Shown piece by piece: positions 47,814 to 58,626 of a DNA stretch of 64,000 nucleotides. Below the pieces are notes generated by a model. It saw only the letters and a list, made by a program, of their open reading frames with translations. It ran no database searches and was not told the origin of the DNA. Position numbers and translations under genes: made by a program. Source of the stretch: Diogma glabrata (lineage: Eukaryota > Arthropoda > Insecta > Diptera > Cylindrotomidae); the NCBI GenBank assembly GCA_963693315.1, contig OY856186.1:234655736-234719735 (forward strand), given 5' to 3'. Position 1 is the first letter of the stretch, and every line of letters starts with the position of its first letter.

Positions 47814-48332
47814 GTGCAACTCAGTGGCTGATTTCTAAATAGGCTAGATAGGCTGTAGCCTACGGCAGCAAATTTTCGTAGGCGGTAAATGTTTGTGCGG
47901 AAAATTTTAAAAAATATAAAAATTTTTCAAAATAGAAATCATTTCGCGGCGGCGAGAGCCGCCCACCACTATAAATAGAGTATCCAGATTAAACCAATCA
48001 AATTTGCAAAATTTCTTATCTCTATACTCGAAACATAGCAGCGGCATGCTCTACAGTTTTTATTGCATTTTATTTGATTTTAATAAACGTTTGTATTATT
48101 TTCGTATTTTGTATTATATTAATTATTTTTGCCAGATTTGCACGTTTTTAATTAAAAGCGTAATTTTAAAGTACTTGTAAATAACGTGACCTTGAAATTT
48201 CAAAAAAATTCGCCTGTGGCGCGCTTTTTTGGTCGCTGCGTTCGTATTTGATAATTTTTTAAAATATATTAGGCGGTAATATAAATTAGCCCATAAGCGG
48301 CAAATTTGTAAATCCGCCACTGGACTGCAACT
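47814..48332. mobile_element. ~500-bp hAT-type element (CAGTGGCKGATTT ends)
   Basis: The left end is CAGTGGCTGATTTCTAAATA (47822) and the right end complement is CAGTGGCGGATTTACAAATT (to 48322), the common CAGTGGCGG hAT terminus. The flanks GTGCAACT and CTGCAACT are near-identical if two bases are allowed at the right end. No transposase. Nested in the 2.2-kb shell. Confidence 0.75.
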
Positions 48333-48790
48333 CATCTGTAATTGATATACATAAATAATTTAAATAATTCTGATTTCACCATATCGGTATGAAGCCTTTT
48401 TATTTGTTAGTCCATATAATTCCCATCACGCTAAAAATGCATTCAACAAAACAATTAAAATTATTAATTGGCACTGCAAAAACAAATTTGCAAATTTAAA
48501 GTAATTCAGGTGCGTTTGTGTTGATTTTAAAATATTCAGTCCACTTTTCTCTGCAATTCATTCGACTTAATAAGGGAAAAACTTCATTTAGGATACGTAT
48601 TTCTGAAAACAACTGAATATTACTATTTATAACCAAAAAAGCGTATATTTTTGAATATTTTCAAAAAGCGTACGTATAGCGTATTCACAAATATTTTTGA
48701 TAAAAAAAACGTATTATACGCTCCAAAAACGTATAGGTGGCAAGCCTACGGTTGCAGCAGTTATATATGGAACTGAAATCGTCACCACCG

Positions 48791-49469
48791 AAAATTATCT
48801 ATTAACGTAATGCAATATCTTTTCGGATATTAAAAGAAATATGTCGAGGTGAAAGTATGTGTATGAATCATGGTGAATGGAATTTCAAATGTGCTAAGGC
48901 AAACTTTAGTATGTCATAAGACCCTTGGGCTTTTGAGATGCTTTACAATGTTTCATCATAATTTAACGCTCGTTAATGTAAATTTATTCAAAAAATAAAA
49001 GGTTTAATTTAATTTCTACGATTACTCAACATATTTCGTCTTTTTAGGACATCCTCAGGAGTAATGTCGTTTAATTTGATAGAAAGGTTCTTACAAATAC
49101 AAAAATATCACTAATACTATTAATCTCAATCAAAATTTGTTGTTTTTATATACATATAGAGTCATATGTACATATATATATGTATAGAGTCATATGTACA
49201 TATTTTTGTACATATAAAAACCGTTCTATCGACTTAAACGATATTACGACATAACAAATTTCTAAAACAATTACACTTAACTTAAATGACAAAGAAGGAA
49301 CAAAACAATAAAATCTAACAATCAAAATGCATATAATTAAAAAAAAACAAAAATTAAACCAATCTTAAATAATCGAAATTTATGAAGTATGAAAGGAAGG
49401 TAAATGGGAGTAATCGGCAATGCTTTCTGTCGGAAGAGTCTGAAAATAAAGAGCATAAAACAGAGTTTG
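48791..49469. other. AT-rich stretch with a TACATATA-type micro-repeat
   Basis: 49150-49220 contains repeated AGAGTCATATGTACATAT words. No gene. Confidence 0.4.
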
Positions 49470-49920
49470 AAACCCTCCTTATATCACTCCTTTACTCCGT
49501 TCTTTTAAAGCGAGCAACCTAAAAATAATTTAACACTCCCAAATACAGGAGTGAAAATAGCAAAATATCGTTCTTACTTCTAACCTAAATTGAAATAAAC
49601 ATTTTCTTTCAAATACTCAAATATTTAATTTTTACTTAAAAATTCATGCTCTCGTAAAAAATAAATAAAATTCTTGTAAATGTTTTGTTCAATTTTGCAA
49701 GTAAATTGTTATAAAAATATATAAAAAGGATTACGAAAAGGTACTAATTTTCATCTTTTACAAATGAGAAGAAATACAAAAAAAATTAAATAAAATCCTT
49801 TGGAGTGAAATCGAAAAAACTAAAAATTTAATTCTTCGAGGAAGAACGCTTTTGAAATTATAAACATTTTAATTTGTGAAAATTATTTTAAGGAGGTGCA
49901 CGAATAAAATAAAACTGTAT
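49470..49920. repeat. Dispersed repeat family R1, copy 3
   Basis: Shares CCTTATATCACT.CTTTACT.CGTTC and TTTTAAAGCGAG with 4440-5040 in the same order and orientation. Non-coding. Confidence 0.6.
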
Positions 49921-50011
49921 ACTCTGGAATAAAGCACAATAAAGTAATTAATTGGAATTAAGGACTAAATAATGTACCTAACCAGTTTTAACAGTAACAA
50001 ATGCAAACATA

Positions 50012-52342
50012 AAATATGGAGGGGCTGAAATCTCACAGCTCTGAGATATCAAGACTTCGGTCTGGGTTAAGGATTTTGATATAGTTTTCGGCAAAAAACT
50101 TTTACGAGGACATGGTTTTTAGTTTTGGGCAGCGATGTATATCAAACATAACTCTTTGTTAAAGTACAAGTATTTTTTTATCGAAACGAACACGAAACAT
50201 CAATACGTTGCCGGAAAATTATAACAGATCATATATTAACATAATTTAGTGAAAGGATGATACACTCAGCAAACTACTCAAATACCTCTCCATTTAGCGT
50301 TTCGAGAAAATATTACAAAATCACATAATTCATATTTCTTTCAAAAATTTCAAAAATATTGTAAAAATTAAATAAAATTAAAATTTTTTCAAAATTCAAA
50401 AAATATTCAAAAATTAGAATAAAATCAAATATTTAAACTTTTTCTAAATTCCAATAATATTCCAAAAATTCTTAAAAGTTCAATCTTTTCCAAAATTCTA
50501 AAAATATTGCAAAAATTATAACAAAATCAAAAATTCAAACTTTTTTCAAAATTCTTACAAATCTTACAAAATCAAAAGTTGAATCTTTTTCAAAATTCTA
50601 AAAACATATATCAAAATCAAAAATTCTTTTTTTTTCAAAATTCTAAAAATATTGCAAAAATTATAACAAAATCAAAAATTGAAACTTTTTTCAAAATTCC
50701 AAAAATTAGAATAAAATCAAATATTTAAACTTTTTCTTAGTTCCAATAATATTCCAAAAATTCATAAAAATTCAAACTTTTTCCAAAATTCTAAAAATAA
50801 TGCAAAAATTATTACAAAAATTGAAATTTTTTTCAAAATTCCAAAAATTATAAAAAAATCAAAGATTTAAAATTTTTCAAAAATTCTTAAAAATTCAAAC
50901 TTTTTCCAAAATTCTAAAAATATTGCAAAAATTATTACAAAATCAAAAATTTAAATTTTTTTCAAAATTCCAAAAATTATAATAAAATCAAAAATTTAAA
51001 ATTTTTCATAATTCTAAAAATATTCCAAAAATTCTTACAAAATCAAAAATTTAGACTTTTTCCAAAATTCTAAAAATATTGCAAAAATTATTACTAAATC
51101 AAAAATACAAACTTTTTTCAAAATTCCAAAAATATTTCAAAAACTATAACAAATTCAAAAGTTTCCATGTCCAATTTCATTTTCAATTACATTTACGTCA
51201 TAAAAAAAAATTGGCTAAAAAAATAAAATAAATAAATAATCATTTTTTGACACACTTGAAACTTGACATTATTTTTTTGACAAACTTATAATGCCATTGT
51301 CGCGTTCTTTTTCTTAACATTTTCTAACATTGTTAAAATGTCATAAAATTGTGTTGAAACGTCATGTTAAGTTTTGTCGACAATTTTGATTTATAATTTA
51401 AGAACGAATTAGACTTTTGATCTGTCAAAAATAAATTTGTTCTATTTGAGCACATAAATTAAATATATTAAAATTATTTAATTTATAGATAATAAAACTC
51501 AATTGCGAAACACAAAAACAAGAAATTGTATTTACGAATCTCTTAATTATAAACATTTTGACAGATAAATAGATCACAACATACCATTTGACATAACAAC
51601 ATTCTATAATTCATGTCTAGGAGGTGAGTTGGAAATTGTTACAAAATGTTAACTTTTGACAGTTTAACATTGAATTTAGGAACGACATCATGACGTCATT
51701 TTGTTACACAATGTTAAAATTATTGAATTAAAGAACGAGAAAAGTTAACAATTGTTAACAATAGTCAACATTGTCGAGAAAAAAAACGCGACACATATTT
51801 CTCAATAATAATAATAAAATTTCATTTCAAACAAATAATTAGTTTTATTTTTTTCCAAAAAATTGGGTAAAAAAATAAATAAAAATCTTTCTTTTGACAC
51901 ACTTGACAACATTTTTTTGACAAACTTATAATGCAATAATCTAGATTTTGGTCTCACAATCCAATCCCGACCATCAAGGTTTCTCCAAATTCAATGTTCC
52001 TACTCGTAATCACTTAAAATGAACGTTTTTTAAGCAAAAAATTTGCAATTTCCTTGTTTTGACACACTTGACGATTTTTTTGACACACTTCCGGTAATCC
52101 AACACATTGTCCTTTCGGCTCTTCCCATTGAGTAAACCTATTTTAAGAAAAAAAATTTTTAAAATCCGTCCAGCGGTTTTCTAGATTTCGTAGGTTGTGA
52201 CGGCCGACAGACAGACATACATTTTTTTTTTGCTTTTTTAGAATCAGTAGGTCCTAAAACGTCGAGATATGCCAAAAAAGTGGGGGTAAAAATTTCACTT
52301 TTAGCTCATGAATGTAATACTTAGGTCTTTCAGACCGAAGTA
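50012..52342 (+). mobile_element. Composite tandem-repeat element, copy 2 (~1.83 kb plus insertion)
   Basis: Same head, 65-bp array, 135-bp array and tail as copy 1, with more 65-bp units and only two to three 135-bp units because a MITE (51298-51793) sits in that array. CAAATGCAAAYATAA immediately upstream is shared with copy 1 but not copy 3, so copies 1 and 2 are either more closely related or include a longer left end. Confidence 0.87.
51295..51796. mobile_element. 496-bp MITE (TGTCGCGTTCTTTTTC ends) with 3-bp CAT duplication
   Basis: The element 51298-51793 is flanked by CAT on both sides (51295-51297, 51794-51796). Removing it and one CAT restores the uninterrupted ATAATGCCAT..TTCTCAATAAT unit seen in the other composite copies. 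Interior is rich in TTAACATT/AATGTTAA words. The ends resemble the TGTCGTTTTC family but the target differs. Confidence 0.9.
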
Positions 52343-52689
52343 ATTAAAAAGAAAGAACCAATAATAAAAAACCAGATCGTAAGGTAAAATATTTGATTGC
52401 TGCTCTATTTATATTTGGTGGCATTTATGATGTCATCCTCACCTTTTTAACAAAGCCCTTTAAACTTTTACTGGTACCAGTTAATTGCTTTGTCTGTAAT
52501 TCGCCTAGTGCTGATGCTTTAAAATAGTGTTTGTATGTTGAAAATCATTTCTTTAACGATTCAAACTTGTGTTTATAAATGGGTTGCATTGCAGTAGATT
52601 TGTTTTAACGTCATATTTACTCTAACTTTCACTTATATCTTATAGTTATATTTTTATGCACCTCAATCTTATCTTCGCATAAGTTTTAG
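52343..52689. other. Spacer
   Basis: AT-rich, no feature recognised. Confidence 0.4.
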
Positions 52690-52874
52690 GCTGCCCGATT
52701 TTTAGTCGGTAACTTTAACTTAACGTAAAGTACAAATGTATGAAAATGCACTAGAGCATTTATTTATATTCGGTAACGCAAACTTAACGTTAACTTAACG
52801 TAAAGTTCATTTCATTCTATCTTAAAGATTTTGTTAAGGATTTTTTGACGTTTAATATAAAAACTGAAGAAAAC

Positions 52875-53348
52875 TTATGTCGTTTTCTTTTTGCCAGAGC
52901 AGAAAAAGTGATATTTTAAAGATTTTTCTTTCACAAAACGAATATGAAAAAAATTGATCGAATTTTGTAGTTGTGTTTGTGAACTCTCATTTAATGTTTT
53001 TGTTAATTAATAGTATTTATTTAAATAATTTTTTATTAATTTTAAATTTAAAACACGATTTAAACAAAACATTTATTTCATTTCATTTATTTCACTTTAA
53101 AAAAATAATAATAAATAAATGGCGTCTTGTTTGTTTACTAATTTTACAGATTTGTAAATGTATTTGTGGAAATTTATTGTATTTGCAACTTGATCTATCA
53201 AAAAATCTAGATTCAGAAAAAATATTTTCAGATCAAAAAAAGAGCAATTTTTTGTACAAAAAGAATACGAAATGCAAAAAAAAGTGATCCTGACAGCTGC
53301 TTTTTTTGCTCTTAGATCACTGTTTTTGTCAAAAAGAAAACGACATTA
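52875..53348. mobile_element. 468-bp MITE (TGTCGTTTTCTTTTTG ends), copy 2, TTA duplication
   Basis: The element 52878-53345 is flanked by TTA on both sides and inverted relative to copy 1 at 46047-46514. The open frame inside it (52973-53287) has no counterpart in copy 1 and is not a gene. Confidence 0.93.
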
Positions 53349-53690
53349 AATTTAATTGCAAGTGTCCATACAAATACAGTTTGATTTATTACAAAATTGC
53401 AAAGGATATAAAAAGAGCGACTTTAAAGCCAATTATCAGCATGAAATTAATATAAAATGAAATTTTTTATTTCTAAATTTTGTATCAAATTTTTATTTCG
53501 AATTTTATTATTTTAAATTTTGATTTTAAAATCAGTTTGTTACTTTTAAAGAATTGATTGATTTATAAAATTGATTACATAACCAAAATTAATAACAAAT
53601 TAAACGTCAAAGAATACGTACTTTCTTACCGACTACAAATCAAAATTCCGTAGTGTCTTAAGTTACGGTTAAGTTAAAGTTAACGTTAAG

Positions 53691-53836
53691 CAAGCTACAG
53701 ACCAACAATCAAATTGACAATCAATCGAAAACGAAAATAAACGAAATAAAATTTTAATGTAAAAATCCCCTAAATTTTATTTCGTTTATTTTCGTTTTCG
53801 ATTGATTGTCAATTTGATTGTAGGTCTGTAGCTTGC
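53691..53836. repeat. 146-bp near-perfect palindrome
   Basis: Two ~65-bp arms pair almost completely (GCAAGCTACAGACC..., ...AAACGAAAATAAACGAAAT) with a ~16-bp loop. Situated near the right end of the 52.7-kb TIR element, it splits its TTAAGTTAACG subterminal repeats. Confidence 0.9.
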
Positions 53837-55679
53837 TTTAAGTTAACCTTATCGACTATAAATCGAGCATTAGGCCCGCTATACACTTGAGCTAAACTAT
53901 GTGAACTATGCGAACTATGTTTTTTGTATATTTATTTATTTATTTATTTCCACTAAGAAGAACACACAGACAGAGTCCTATTATGTGTTCCACAATATTA
54001 TATTTACATTTTGATTAATACAATTTGAAATTACAATTAATATAGAAAAAAAAAAAAAAGAAAACCAATAATAATTACAAAAACCAAAAAAATAACATTA
54101 TACAATAACCAAAGTAGGTAACTACAAACAAATAAATCATTAATACTTCAACATTGTAAAGATTCCAATACAAATATCAAAAAATCTAACAGCACGCACT
54201 ACTATCAAAATAAATTAGGAAAAGAAAATATATTTAATTTAGTAGCTTGAGAAGACAAGACTTGTATTGATCAAGCGACAAATGAAACAAATCTCACGAA
54301 TTAAAGAGTTCATCGTGGCTTAGCTGACATCTAGGCAGAGGATTAGCAAAGCCTAAATTAGTACGCGAGGGTTTTGGTAAAAATAGCTGGGCATTTCTAG
54401 TCATATAGGAAGGGATATACAGCATAATATCAGAGAGGGACGGCGAATCAATTTTGTAGTTTAAAATTTTGTACAGAAGTACCTCATCAAGAATTATCCT
54501 TCTATTACACAAATTCGTTAAATTGAAAATTTTCAATCTTTTCTCGTACGGTATGTAGCCAGCAAAAGGAATAAATTTAAAAACAAGATGTCTAGTAAAC
54601 CGTTTTTGAACACGCTCAAGTTGATCACAATACTTGTCATAAAAATGATTCCATATTTGTGAGGCGTATTCAATTATACTTCTTACCAAACAATTGAAAA
54701 GCATTATGGAGAGATTTGGGTTACGAAATAATCTAGCACTGCGGCAAATAAAACCAAGAACTTTGTATGCTTTGGAACAAATTAGTTCAATGTGTTTATC
54801 AAAGCACAATTTTGAGTCAAAGGTTACTCCAAGATCACAGATTTCATTTAACCTAGTTAGAACATTCCCCTCTATATTATAAGCAAATTCGATAGGGCAG
54901 GTTTTTTTTGTGAAGGATAACAGAAAATATTTTTTTATGTTTAAGTTCAATTTATTTTGTTTACACCAATATTGTAATTTATAAAGATCAGTTTGAAGTG
55001 CATGAGAATCTGTAACGTTAATGACAGATTTGTATATTTTCAAATCATCAGCATAGAAAAGATGGGAACATTCTAATATATTAGAGAGATCGTTTATAAA
55101 TATAATGAACAGTAAAGGTCCTAGTGTAGAGCCTTGTGGAACGCCAAAGGTAGGTGTAAACGACTTGATAAATAGCCGTTAAATTTAACATTTAAAGTTC
55201 TTTCATATAGATATGAAGATATCCATTTACACAAGAACTTAGGTACACCAGCTTGATTGCACTTCTCAATTAATATTTCATCTGAAACAGTGTCAAATGC
55301 TTTTTGGAAATCTGTGTAAATACAATCAACCTGGTAACCTCGATCTACACATTCAAAAACATAGCTAAAAAACTCAACCAAATTAGTTAATACTGAACGT
55401 TTTTAACTTCTTGGAAAATTATACCGTGAACCAACTTTTCAAATATTTTGCTAAACGAGTTTAATATGGAGATAGGTCTATAACTAGCTATATCTGATTT
55501 GTCACCATTCTTAAACACTGGTATAAGGTAGGCATATTTCCATTTTGCTGGAAAAATACCAGAATTCAATGACATATTGAAAATTATGGCCAGTGGTCTA
55601 GCTAGTTGATCTTTTAATTGATAAATAAATAATTCGACAGAAAATCAGGACCAGGACCTTTGTTAGTATCAAGAGACCT

Positions 55680-55793
55680 GACCCGCTAAACATGGTGAAT
55701 CGTTTACGAACCGTTTACGAACCATTTACGAACCGTTTACGAACCGTATTGTTCGTTTACGGTTCGTAAACGATTCAACATGTTTAGCGGGGA
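55680..55793. mobile_element. 110-bp hairpin MITE with 2-bp GA duplication
   Basis: The insert 55682-55791 has ends CCCGCTAAACATG / CATGTTTAGCGGG and carries four to five tandem GTTTACGAACC units on one arm. LINE copy 1 lacks it (near 369-372), and the flanking GA occurs once there and twice here, so it is a clean insertion. Confidence 0.94.
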
Positions 55794-56220
55794 GAACATT
55801 ATAAACGTCATCAGAAGATATGTGAACGGTATTACAGTTTATAAGTTGACCTGCAGCTGTATTAATTGAATTAGGAGGGCAAGGAATAGACTTATAGACA
55901 GAATCAAAGTAATCTGCAAATAAATTGCAAATATCAGAACTGTCATGAGTTTCAACTGTATTTAATTTCATAGTGGCAGGAAAAAAGGTTCTGGATGTTA
56001 GGGAGCTTGTAAAATTCCACAGTAACTTAGGATTTTCTTTAATCTTTTGTTCAGTTTCTTTCAAATAATTTAAATGGCAGGTTCGAATTGCCTGTTTAAC
56101 CTGTCTATGATACCTAGAAAATATTTTGTAATCATTAGCATTATTGTATGTTTTATAAAGCTTATGGTATTTATGTTTACATCTTATGAGGTATCGTAAA
56201 TATGAAGAGAACCAAACTGG

Positions 56221-57700
56221 AAAATATGGAGGGGCTGAAATCTCACAGCTCTGAGATATCAAGACTTCGGTCTGTGTAAAGGATTTTGATATAGTTTTCG
56301 GCAAAAATCTTTCACGAGGACATGGTTTTTAGTTTTGGGCAGCGATGTATATCAAACATAACTCTTTGTTAAAGTACAAGTATTTTTTATCTCTGTTTAA
56401 AAAGTTATTACAAAACTAACACGAAACATCAATACGTTGCTGGAAAATTATAATCAAAATTCCAAAAATATTGTTAAATTAAATAAAATCAAACTTTTTC
56501 AAAATTCCAAAAATATTCCGACAATTAGAATAAAATCAAATACATATTTAAATTTTTTCTAAATTCCAATAATATTTCAAAAATTCTTAAAAATTCAAAC
56601 TTTTTCCATAATTCTAAAAATATTGCAAAAATTATTACAAAATCAAAAATTTAAAAATTTTTTCAAAATTCCAAAAATTGTAATAAAATCAAAAATTTAA
56701 AATTTTTCAAAGTTCTAAAAATATTCCAAAAATTCTTACAAAATCAAAATTAAAACTTTCGCCGAAATTCTAAAAATATTGCAAAAATTATTACATAATC
56801 AAAAATACAAACTTTTTCAAAATTACAAAAATATTTCAAAAACTATAACAAATTCAAAAATTTCCATGTTCAATTTCATTTTAAATTACATTTACGTCAT
56901 AAAAACAGCTACATTTTTTTTCCCAAAAAATTGGCTAAAAAATTAAATGAAATCATTTTTTGACACACTTGACATTATTTTTTGACAAACTTATAATGCC
57001 ATAATTCTCTATAATAATAATAAAATATCATGTCATACGAACTATTAATTTTATTTTTTTCTAAGAAAATAGGGTAACAAATAAGTAAAAACCTTTCTTT
57101 TGACACACTTGACAACATTTTTTGACAAACTTATAATGCCATAATTCTCAATAATCATAATAAAATTTCATTTCAAACAAACAATGTTATTTTTTTTCCA
57201 AAAATTAGGTAAAAAACTAAATAAAAATCTTTTGACACACTTGACAACATTTTTTTGACAAACTTATAATGCAATAATCTAGATTTTGGTCTCACATACT
57301 AATCCCGACTATCAAGATTTCTACAAATTCAATGTTCCTACTCGTAATCACTTAAAATGAACGTTTTTTAAGCAAAAAATATGCAAATTTACTTGTTTTG
57401 ACACACTTGACGATTTTTTTGACACACTTCCGGTACAGTTATCAAACACATCGTCCTTTCGGCTCTGCCCATTGAGTAAACCTATTTTTAGAAAAAAAAA
57501 ATTTTGAAATCCGTCCAGCGGTTTTCTAGATTTCGTCGGTTGTGACGGCCAGACGGCCGACAGACAGACACACATTTTTTTTTTTTTGCTTTTTTAGAAT
57601 CAGTAGGTCCTAAAACGTCGAGAAATGCCAAAAAAAGTGGGGGTAAGAATTTCACTTTGAGCTCATGAATGTAATACTTTGGTCTTTCAGACCGAAGTAA
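56221..57700 (+). mobile_element. Composite tandem-repeat element, copy 3 (~1.48 kb)
   Basis: Inserted in the endonuclease-RT linker of LINE copy 2. Head, 65-bp units, three or so 135-bp units and tail as in copies 1 and 2, ending CAGACCGAAGTAA. The left border is AAATATGGAGG; upstream sequence is LINE, so this copy defines the true left end best. No obvious target duplication. Confidence 0.88.
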
Positions 57701-58436
57701 TTTAGATTTAGTATTACTTTTACTGTGTTTAAAATTTAGGAAGGGATTCAACTTGGAGTACAAAACGTTAACAGCCATATCAACTGTCATTTGAGAACAA
57801 TTAAGCTCAGAGTCCCAGTCAATTTCATTGAGTTTTGCAATTATACTTGAATAATTTATTTGTTTGTCATTGATAGAATTAAAGCTATTGTATGCTAATT
57901 TTGTTTTATTAATATTGACAAACTCAAGAAAACTAATAACAAGAGCAGGATGATAATTATCAATTTTTGTTAGGGAATCAGTACAATGTGTAACTACAAC
58001 AGAGTTATAGCACAGATTAGACAATATAAGATCGAACAAATTATTAGACGAATTAACAATCCCGTTATGCTGAGTCAGCTTGCTGAGATTCATTGTCTCG
58101 ACAAGATATTGTGCGGTACGACCTTCATAAGAGAAAGGATATAAACCTCTGTAGCTGTCACACCATTTTATACATGGCAAGTTGAAATCACCAATAACTA
58201 AATTTATGATTATCAGATGAATTCAACATAAGACTAGATATGTGATCGCAGAATTGTTTTAAGTATACAACGTAATTATACAAAAAAACATTACGGAAAC
58301 AAATAATTTAAAAAAAGAAAATAAAAAAAAGAAACATTACATTCATTACATTTTGTTTAAAAAATATTATTCGCGTTAAAACATTTTTTTAAAACCATAG
58401 TTCGCATAGTTTAGCTCAAGTGTATAGCGGGCCCTA

Positions 58437-58626
58437 GTTCATATTTTCCTAAACGAAAATTGCCAACTGTCGTTTGAAACAAATGATTTCTTTTCACCAT
58501 GAGTGTAGCTATAAACATGACATTTTAAATTCGAAAAAGTTTGCGATGTTGATAAAGTAGAACAAAATATACAAGCTTATCTGTCAAAATTGAAAAAAAA
58601 TCTAACCTACAACTAAAAATAATAAA
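58437..58626. other. Region between the transposon nest and the PTCD3-like gene
   Basis: Only 190 bp separate the outer shell from the start codon, so the promoter and 5' UTR must lie here or in the transposon. No clear core promoter motif seen. Confidence 0.45.

Larger units (their letters stand above)
46534..48756. mobile_element. 2.2-kb hAT-type shell with perfect 8-bp target duplication
   Basis: The element 46542-48748 begins TAGGCTTACCACCT and ends AGGTGGCAAGCCTA; both sides carry AAAAGCGTAT/ATACGCT words just inside. The flanks CGGTTGCA (46534-46541 and 48749-48756) are identical. It holds no transposase; it contains a SINE, a foldback with another SINE in its loop, and a smaller hAT element. 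Confidence 0.92.
45780..48790 (-). pseudogene. LTR-retrotransposon integrase relic, split by a MITE and a hAT element
   Basis: Reading on the minus strand and skipping two insertions, the pieces 48790-48749, 46541-46515 and 46046-45780 give integrase-core words: ATVVNR (family TVVDRF), SIVTNQGTQFESQLLTKL (family TDQGTQFES) and, in another frame, KCNGMIETWGRTIKSPIM (family SNGMVERWHRTLK..M). The second catalytic Asp appears as Asn, the Glu-bearing GM.E motif survives, and stops and shifts are frequent. The pieces fall on both sides of clean target duplications, which independently supports their order. It may be part of the same element type as the gag relic at 19.6 kb, but that is not shown. 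Confidence 0.62.
52690..53872. mobile_element. ~1.2-kb TIR element with two insertions
   Basis: The ends TGCCCGATTTTTAGTCGGTAA (52693) and the complement TGCTCGATTTATAGTCGATAA (to 53869) are followed inward on both sides by TTAACTTAACG / AAGTTAACGTTAAG repeats. TTA occurs at 52687 and 53870. Two insertions lie inside: the MITE 52878-53345 and the palindrome 53691-53836. No ORF of its own. Confidence 0.7.
54294..58240 (-). pseudogene. LINE family A endonuclease/RT ORF, multiply broken
   Basis: On the minus strand the endonuclease part (58240-57703) holds IGDFNLPCIKW, reached through a frameshift near 58203, and DNYHPALV; the linker is cut by the composite element. The RT then runs 56215-55792, 55679-55387, 55381-55121 and 55043-54294. 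Compared with copy 1, it has a 110-bp hairpin insertion at 55682-55791, a ~37-bp deletion near 55401 between two AAAAC words, a one-base deletion near 55174, and an early stop just after NSL-type C-terminal residues. The YADD segment lies between frames near 55045. Non-functional. Confidence 0.9.
53934..58290 (-). mobile_element. LINE family A, copy 2, 5'-truncated and interrupted
   Basis: The 3' TAAA-type tail (53934-53952) and UTR match copy 1 at 1858-2180. The body continues to 56220, is split by the composite element (56221-57700) and resumes to about 58255-58290, where the endonuclease is truncated. It sits wholly inside the GGCCCGC shell. Confidence 0.9.
53870..58436. mobile_element. 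TTA-target TIR shell (GGCCCGCTATACACTTGAGC ends) holding a LINE
   Basis: Ends at 53873 and 58433 are inverted over ~38 bp, continuing AAACTATG.GAACTATG. The flanks are TTA (53870-53872) and CTA (58434-58436), fitting a TTA/TAA duplication with one change. Without its contents the element would be only ~200-250 bp, a typical MITE. Confidence 0.82.

Noticed and set aside
52973..53287. 104-codon open frame
   Set aside because: It lies wholly inside a MITE; the other copy of the same MITE does not keep the frame.
57348..57575. Frames crossing the tail of the composite element, including GRHNRR-type peptides
   Set aside because: Chance frames through repeat DNA joined to LINE codons; the other element copies do not preserve them.
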